A stretch of DNA of 64,000 nt from Salininema proteolyticum (GTDB taxonomy: Bacteria > Actinomycetota > Actinomycetes > Mycobacteriales > Micromonosporaceae), in the NCBI RefSeq assembly GCF_042685645.1, contig NZ_JBHUNX010000001.1:682001-746000 (forward strand). Reading direction: 5' to 3'. Below, piece by piece: positions 59,364 to 64,000 of the stretch. Each line of letters starts with the position of its first letter. The first letter of the stretch is position 1. The notes beneath the pieces are model-generated. The model was not told the DNA's origin. It saw only the letters and a program-made list of their open reading frames with translations, and ran no database searches. The translations under genes were made by a program, and so were the position numbers.

Positions 59364-59794
59364 CATTGCCCGGTCAGCTTCGACAGCAGCCGCACCAGTT
59401 CCGCCCGCTCGGCCTCGTCCAGCGGGGCCAGGATCTCCTCCTGGGCGGCGGCGATCCGGCCGTCCATCCGCTCCAGGTGCCGCCGGCCGGCGGCGGTGAT
59501 GGACACGATGTTCTTCCGCTTGTCCTCGGGGTCGGGCGTCCGGTCGACCAGCCTCTTCTCGGCCAGTTCGTTCAGGGTCGCCACGAGGTCGCTGCGGTAG
59601 ATCTTGGTGCGGTCGCTCAGCAGGGACTGGCTGTGGGGGCCGAACTCCTCCAGACTGGCCAGGAGCGAGTAGTGGTACCGGTGGGAGTCGGCCAGATGCT
59701 CGGACACGATGCGGCCCGCCTGGATCGAGGCGATGCCGATCAGGCGGCTGGGGAGTTCTCGCAGGCGCGCCGGTGTCTCTTCGCTGGTCTCCAT
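59363..59794 (-). CDS. MarR-family regulator
   Basis: 143 residues. Central winged helix (YHYSLLASLEEFGPHSQSLLSDRTKIYRSDLVATLNELAEKRLV with the wing DPEDKRKNIVSITAAGRRHL split across it). Its stop overlaps the T-tract of the convergent maf terminator. ATG 59794 lies 8 nt after TAGAAT. Inverted repeats in the divergent region suggest autorepression and control of the hemerythrin-like gene. Confidence 0.88.
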   Translation of the reverse strand: METSEETPARLRELPSRLIGIASIQAGRIVSEHLADSHRYHYSLLASLEEFGPHSQSLLSDRTKIYRSDLVATLNELAEKRLVDRTPDPEDKRKNIVSITAAGRRHLERMDGRIAAAQEEILAPLDEAERAELVRLLSKLTGQ

Positions 59795-59816
59795 GGTCAA
59801 GAATTCTACTCTTGCG

Positions 59817-59871
59817 TTAGTGGCACTAATGATCTATGATTCGTTAGAAATACGAACGTTAGTTACTCTAA
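59817..59871. promoter_or_regulatory. TTAG-type inverted repeats in the marR divergent region
   Basis: TTAGTG-G-CACTAA (59817-59829), TTCGT-N7-ACGAA (59840-59856) and TTAG-N5-CTAA (59859-59871). CGTTAG occurs three times. The first lies just upstream of the marR -10 (59808-59803), the last overlaps a TACTCT box for the plus-strand gene. Confidence 0.55.
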
Positions 59872-59886
59872 TGAATGGAGAGCGCC

Positions 59887-60489
59887 ATGGAGACGGAAGC
59901 CCCAGACGCGCCCCGGTACCGCCACGACATGACCATGTTCCTCACCGCCCACCGGGCCCTCCGCCGAGACCTGGCGCGGATGACGAGGCTCGCCGAAGCC
60001 GGCCGAACCGGGCGCCTCGGCTGGAAGACGCTGAAGCTGTTCCTCGACAAGATTCCCGGCGGCAAGAGGGCCGCGCTGTTCCCTCTGCTCGACAAGAAGG
60101 TCTCGGACTCCGAGCGCGCCGTGCTCGGGCACTTCGACGACGGATGGGAACGCGTCTCCGCGAAAGCGTCCGCCGTCGACGCGGCCCTGGAATCGGGCGA
60201 CGGCCTCGCGAAGGCCGTCCGCGACCTGTCCGACGAGGCCGCGCGGACGCTCGACCGCGAAGAGGAGCACTTCCTGACGCTCGCCGACAGACACCTCGAC
60301 GAGGACGAGTTCCTGGAGGTGGCCGGGGTCTACCGGGGCTTCATCGGCCCCGACATCCCGGTGTACCTGCCCTGGATGCTCGACGGCCTCGACCCGGAAG
60401 AGGCGGAGGCGATCCTCGGCCGTGTGTCCGAAGAGGCGAGGCGCTCCTACGAAGCGGAGTGGCGGGCGGCCTACGAGCGCGGGAAGTAG
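59887..60489 (+). CDS. hemerythrin-like four-helix protein lacking metal ligands
   Basis: 200 residues. The start (MFLTAHRALRRDLARM) and end (VPVYLPWMLDGLDPEEAEAIL) match actinobacterial hemerythrin-domain proteins. The usual HHxxED and DH metal-binding helices are replaced (ALFPLLDKKVSDSERAVLGHFDD), leaving only scattered His/Glu such as REEEHFL. Oxygen or iron binding is doubtful. ATG 59887 with GGAGAG; ATG 59875 is an alternative. Divergent from marR. Confidence 0.6.
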   Translation: METEAPDAPRYRHDMTMFLTAHRALRRDLARMTRLAEAGRTGRLGWKTLKLFLDKIPGGKRAALFPLLDKKVSDSERAVLGHFDDGWERVSAKASAVDAALESGDGLAKAVRDLSDEAARTLDREEEHFLTLADRHLDEDEFLEVAGVYRGFIGPDIPVYLPWMLDGLDPEEAEAILGRVSEEARRSYEAEWRAAYERGK

Positions 60490-60591
60490 AACCACAGTAC
60501 TAAAAGGAGGCTTGGCCGTCCGACCTCAGACCGATGGCCCGGGCGCTGAGAACACTTAGGGTGCAAAGGAAACCGAATAGAAGGAGCACCC

Positions 60592-61992
60592 GTGAACACC
60601 TCGCCCATCCGTATCGCCGGGGCCGCGGTCGCCACCGCGGCCCTCCTGGCGACCGCCGCCCCTGCTCAGGCGGCGCCCGAAACGGACGAATTCGCCTCGT
60701 ACGTCGAGAACGTCTACGAATCCAGCGGCGTCCCCGGACTTTCCGCCGTGGTCACCAAGGGCGACGAGATCGTCTACAGCGGAGGCCACGGCCGCGACTC
60801 CGACGGCGACCCCGTCACCCCGGACACGCCCATGCGCATCGCGTCCGTCTCCAAGTCCTTCACCGCCATGGCCGTCATGATCCTCGTCGAGGAGGGGAAG
60901 ATCGACCTGGACGGGCCCGTCGCCGACCAACTCCCCGAGTTCACCATGGACGACCCCCGCGCCGACGACATCACCGTCCGCCAACTCCTCGACCAGACCT
61001 CCGGGCTCAACGAGATCACCATCGGCATGTCCGACATCGCCGACGCCGCCACTCTGGAGGAGTTCACCGCCGGGCTGAAGCACGGAGAACTCGGCTCCGA
61101 CCCGGGAGCGGAATGGGACTACAGCGATGCCAACTACGACATCGCGGCCCGGCTCGTCGAGGTCGTCTCGGGACAGCGCTTCCACGACTTCATGACCGCC
61201 GAGGTCTTCCAGCCGCTCGGCATGGAGAACAGCGGAGTCGACGACGAAGCCGTCGACCCGAAACTCGGCCACAACTCGTGGTACGGCCTGTGGAAGGCTC
61301 GCACCGAACCTTATGTCACGGACGATAGAGGCTCGGGCGGCGTCATCACCAGCGCGAACGACATGGGGCGCTGGCTCGCGACCCAGAACGGCGGAGGGAC
61401 GAGGCTGGTCGGGCCGGAGTCCCTCGAGACCATGCACGCTCCCAGCGACGTCGAGGAGTACGGCATGGGCTGGGTCGTCCAGGACGACGGAACCCTCGGC
61501 CACTCGGGCAACCTGGGAACCTTCAACGCCTACGAGTGGATCGACCCGGAGACGGGCTACGGAGTGGCCGTGATGTCCAACGGGGCGAGCCTGGCCGACG
61601 TGTCCTGGGAGGCGGCGCAGGGGCTGCGCCAGATCACGGAGGGCGAGGACGCCCCCGACGCGTCGTCCCCGTTCCTGATGGACATCGGTCTCGGGCTCGC
61701 CGCGATCGCCTCCCTGGCACTGGGCGCGACCGGAGTCGTCCGGTCCGGCAGGTGGGCGGCCAAGCGCGGAGGGAAGTCCAAATGGGTGACGGCTCTGCGC
61801 TTCGTCCGGATCCTGACGCCGACGGCGCTCGCGGTCGCATATCCGGCGATCGTCTCACTGCTGTCCAACGGCCGGGACATTACGTGGTCGTCGACGTTCT
61901 ACCACGCTTTCCCGCTCACGGTGACGCTGCTCGTGGCGGGTACTGCCGGAGCCGCGGTCGCCGCCGCCCGGCTCGTGCGCCTGGTGCGCTGA
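60592..61992 (+). CDS. membrane-anchored serine hydrolase (class C beta-lactamase fold)
   Basis: 466 residues. Signal peptide (1-27, APAQAA), then a beta-lactamase/DD-peptidase domain with S85-VSK88, YSD in place of the usual YSN, and HSGN near the oxyanion strand. The C-terminal about 110 residues add three hydrophobic helices (IGLGLAAIASLALGATGVV; ILTPTALAVAYPAIVSLL; LTVTLLVAGTAGAAVAAARLV). Probably an esterase or peptidase acting at the cell surface; not proven to hydrolyse beta-lactams. GTG with AGAAGGAG. Confidence 0.9.
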   Translation: MNTSPIRIAGAAVATAALLATAAPAQAAPETDEFASYVENVYESSGVPGLSAVVTKGDEIVYSGGHGRDSDGDPVTPDTPMRIASVSKSFTAMAVMILVEEGKIDLDGPVADQLPEFTMDDPRADDITVRQLLDQTSGLNEITIGMSDIADAATLEEFTAGLKHGELGSDPGAEWDYSDANYDIAARLVEVVSGQRFHDFMTAEVFQPLGMENSGVDDEAVDPKLGHNSWYGLWKARTEPYVTDDRGSGGVITSANDMGRWLATQNGGGTRLVGPESLETMHAPSDVEEYGMGWVVQDDGTLGHSGNLGTFNAYEWIDPETGYGVAVMSNGASLADVSWEAAQGLRQITEGEDAPDASSPFLMDIGLGLAAIASLALGATGVVRSGRWAAKRGGKSKWVTALRFVRILTPTALAVAYPAIVSLLSNGRDITWSSTFYHAFPLTVTLLVAGTAGAAVAAARLVRLVR

Positions 61993-62002
61993 GCATGAAG
62001 AC

Positions 62003-62032
62003 GGGGCCGGGATTCGGAGGTTTCCCGGCCCC
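62003..62032. terminator. hairpin between convergent genes
   Basis: GGGGCCGGGA - 10-nt loop - TCCCGGCCCC; no T-tract. Confidence 0.55.
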
Positions 62033-62096
62033 TGCTCCCGCCGGCGAAACGGGAGGGTCTTCCGCGCCGATCCAGCCTGATCGAGCGGCGCCGCCC

Positions 62097-62714
62097 TCAG
62101 ATGAGGGGCTTGGCGCTGTTCTTCGCGGCCTCGTAGCGCGCGATGACGTCGTTCCAGTCGACGATGTCCCACAGCTTGTTGACGTAGTCGGGGCGCACAT
62201 TGCGGTACTGCAGGTAGTAGGCGTGCTCCCAGGCGTCGAAGACCAGCAGCGGCGTGGTGGCCTGGCCGACGTTGCCGTGGTGGTCGTAGATCTGCTCGAC
62301 GATCAGCTTCTGGGCGATCGGCTCCCAGGCGAGGACGCCCCAGCCGGACCCCTGCACGCCGGTGGTGGCGGCGGTCAGCTGCTTCTGGAAGTTGTCGAAG
62401 CTCCCGAAGTCCTCGGCGATGCGGTCGCCGAACTCGCCGTTCGGGCGGTCGCCGCCGTCGGGCGAGAGGTTCTTCCAGAAGATCGAGTGCAGGACGTGGC
62501 CGGAGAGGTTGAACGCGAAGGTCTTCTCCAGGCCGACGAGCTTGCCGAACTCGCCCTTCTCGCGAATCTCGGCCAGCTGTTCGAGCGTGTCGTTGGCGCC
62601 CTTGACGTAGGCGGCGTGGTGCTTGTCGTGGTGGAGTTCCAGGATCTCCCCGGTCATGGCCTTCTCCAAGGCGCCGTAGTCGTATTCGAGGTCGGGCAAC
62701 GTGTAAGCACCCAT
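62097..62714 (-). CDS. sodA: Mn/Fe superoxide dismutase
   Basis: 205 residues. Metal ligands H28 (LELHHDKHH), H76 (GHVLHSIFW) and the Asp/His of DAWEHAYYLQY are present; GWGVLAWEP supports the SodA/B family. Metal preference (Mn versus Fe) cannot be fixed from sequence; the His-Asn and GVQGSGWG context leans to Mn. ATG with AAGGAG 6 nt upstream. Confidence 0.96.
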   Translation of the reverse strand: MGAYTLPDLEYDYGALEKAMTGEILELHHDKHHAAYVKGANDTLEQLAEIREKGEFGKLVGLEKTFAFNLSGHVLHSIFWKNLSPDGGDRPNGEFGDRIAEDFGSFDNFQKQLTAATTGVQGSGWGVLAWEPIAQKLIVEQIYDHHGNVGQATTPLLVFDAWEHAYYLQYRNVRPDYVNKLWDIVDWNDVIARYEAAKNSAKPLI

Positions 62715-62813
62715 ATTCGCTCCTTATCGAGAAAATGTGGTCACAGCGAAGTATAGGTTATTGCCAGAAAGATGCAATAAGGGTGAGAGTATGGAGACTT
62801 CTTTCGCCCCAAG

Positions 62814-62853
62814 GGAATAAAAGAACGGCGGCCCGGAGTGGATCCGGACCGCC
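62814..62853 (-). terminator. terminator after the PAP2 gene
   Basis: Minus strand: two five-bp helices GGCGG/CCGCC and TCCGG/CCGGA stacked with one mismatch, followed by GTTCTTTTATT. Confidence 0.7.
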
Positions 62854-62883
62854 GTGTCGTCAAGCGGCGCAACAGTACAGGCG

Positions 62884-63921
62884 TCAATCCTCGGAGAGGG
62901 CGGCCTCCCTCGCCTTACGGCGGGCCTTGCGGTGCTCCACGATCAGCCAGGTGAAGGACAGGATGATGATGGACGACGCCCACGCGATGCCCGGGTACAG
63001 GGGCATGACCGCGGTCAGCAGCAGGCCCGAGATGAGCAGCGTGGCGTAGAGGATCGTCTTGCGGGTGGCCGGCTCGAAGACCTCGAGCGGCCCCAACGGG
63101 ACGGTGTGCCAGGGGACTCTCCTCGCGGCGCGGATGATGAGGAGCCCCATCATGATGCCGGCCGGGGCGTCGAAGAGCCAGTGCCTTCCGGCGTAGGTCT
63201 GGGTGGAGATGACGAGCACGGCCGGGGCCACCAGGATCGTCCACACCATCCAGCGTTTGAGCAGTCCTCCGATCAGCATGACCAGCAGCGCGTACCAGAC
63301 GATGGCGTTGGCGGCGTGGCCCGACGGATAGGCCGTCGCGCCCTCGATGATGCCGCCTCCCCCGACGTCCGAGTACTCGAACAGCGGGGCCCCGTCGGGG
63401 TAGTGCTCCTGGAGCGGGAAGACGTACTGCGAGAGGGGGCGGCCGAAGATGTGCTTCGAGGCGAGGATGAGGCTCAGCGGAATGTAGCAGAGCACGTACA
63501 TCAGCAGCGGCCGGATCGACCGGGCCCTCAAGGCGGCCCAGACGGCCGGGATGAGGACGATGGGGGCTATGAACCGGCCCGATCCGAGGCTGGTCACCTC
63601 GATGGAGAGCTCGCGCAGCCATTCGATCTTGTGGTCGAAGGACCAGACGCGGATCTCCATGTCCCATTTGGCGAGGATCGAGTCGGGGCCCATGAGGAGT
63701 ACGGTGCTGAGGACCAGGCCCATGACGAGGAAGAGGTCCGGCCACCAGCTTTTGGGGCGGGTCATGTGGGGTTGCCAGTCGAACCAGGTGACCGGGATAT
63801 AGCGGCGCAACGGTGCGACGACGTGGGTGTAGAGGCCCGCGTCCCGATCGATCGTCACGCCCCGGTCGCGGATGCCGGTACTCCGCGGCTGCCGGGTCGA
63901 CTCCTTGGCGGCTTGAGACAT
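62884..63921 (-). CDS. PAP2-family membrane phosphatase
   Basis: 345 residues, about six to eight TM helices. Phosphatase motifs: KHIFGRPLS (KxxxxRP), AYPSGHAANA (PSGH) and YAGRHWLFD (GRHxxxD). Likely dephosphorylates a lipid phosphate such as undecaprenyl or phosphatidic compounds at the outer face. ATG 63921 was chosen because TAAAAT lies exactly 7 nt upstream; two starts further upstream (63948, 63954) are less likely. Confidence 0.9.
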   Translation of the reverse strand: MSQAAKESTRQPRSTGIRDRGVTIDRDAGLYTHVVAPLRRYIPVTWFDWQPHMTRPKSWWPDLFLVMGLVLSTVLLMGPDSILAKWDMEIRVWSFDHKIEWLRELSIEVTSLGSGRFIAPIVLIPAVWAALRARSIRPLLMYVLCYIPLSLILASKHIFGRPLSQYVFPLQEHYPDGAPLFEYSDVGGGGIIEGATAYPSGHAANAIVWYALLVMLIGGLLKRWMVWTILVAPAVLVISTQTYAGRHWLFDAPAGIMMGLLIIRAARRVPWHTVPLGPLEVFEPATRKTILYATLLISGLLLTAVMPLYPGIAWASSIIILSFTWLIVEHRKARRKAREAALSED

Positions 63922-63928
63922 GGTCCCG

Positions 63929-63934
63929 ATTTTA
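63929..63934 (-). promoter_or_regulatory. -10 box, leaderless PAP2 gene
   Basis: TAAAAT on the minus strand, 7 nt before the ATG at 63921. Confidence 0.65.
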
Positions 63935-64000
63935 CGTGGGAGCGACATCACCACAACATCGTGCGGTGAGGCACTTAAATACGATGAACCGCGCCACTGT

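Noticed and set aside
1..64000. CRISPR arrays, insertion sequences, prophage or integrative elements
   Set aside because: No regularly spaced repeats, transposase or integrase motifs, or terminal inverted repeats were seen; composition is uniform.
63984..64000. Possible start of a further plus-strand gene (ATG AAC CGC GCC ACT)
   Set aside because: Only five codons remain before the edge, and the TTAAAT box is too close (3 nt) to support it.

Overview
The window is about 64 kb of high-GC chromosome from an actinomycete. The evidence is the gene content: WhiB, the mismatch endonuclease NucS, DUF3499 and DUF501 proteins, an acyl-CoA carboxylase with an epsilon subunit, a SepX/GlpR-like divisome protein, DivI1A repeats and PknB-type kinase/PP2C signalling. 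Codon third positions are strongly G/C, GTG starts are common, and many genes have a TANNNT -10 box only 6-8 nt before the start codon (leaderless mRNA). Secreted proteins and lipoproteins are very acidic, which would fit a salt-tolerant organism. I cannot name the genus; a Glycomycetaceae-like lineage is only a guess.

Layout. 0-19 kb is a mixed region: a MerR/VOC pair under a classic MerR promoter, a secreted alpha-amylase, tRNA-Arg, an M48 protease, an M20 dipeptidase divergent from SURF1, a penicillin-binding protein, siroheme synthase (CysG), small envelope proteins, a quinone oxidoreductase, an acyltransferase-SGNH membrane protein and two tRNA-Glu genes. 19-24 kb carries the conserved eno - divIC - DUF501 - ppx block, followed by a POT peptide transporter with a potentially structured leader. 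24-27 kb has a PP2C phosphatase divergent from a Ser/Thr kinase. 28-33.5 kb is the division/translation block prfB - ftsE - ftsX - M23 hydrolase - smpB. The release factor there has an unusual codon-recognition loop.

33.5-37 kb holds a TetR-controlled NAD(P)-binding reductase, trmB and the SepX-like protein. 37-41 kb encodes a very large membrane-anchored ECF sigma factor with a C-terminal beta domain, then GtrA and a lipoprotein. 42-52 kb contains nucS and the mannose-activation genes manC, manB, SIS-isomerase and manA, interleaved with whiB, a degenerate metallopeptidase-family protein, DUF3499 and Trm112. Together manA, manB and manC convert fructose-6-P to GDP-mannose for envelope glycans.

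52-64 kb holds tandem paralogous double-GNAT acetyltransferases, a PH-domain protein, birA divergent from accD (biotin ligase and its carboxylase pathway), accE, maf, a MarR regulator with a hemerythrin-like neighbour, a serine hydrolase, a Mn/Fe superoxide dismutase and a PAP2 phosphatase.

No transposon, prophage, CRISPR array or rRNA was seen; the window looks like core chromosome. The most unusual items are the RF2 Ser-Lys-Tyr loop, the sigma factor fused to a membrane and beta-rich extension, the structured leader before the peptide transporter, a leaderless mini-ORF that overlaps the start of the PP2C gene, and paired TetR operators.
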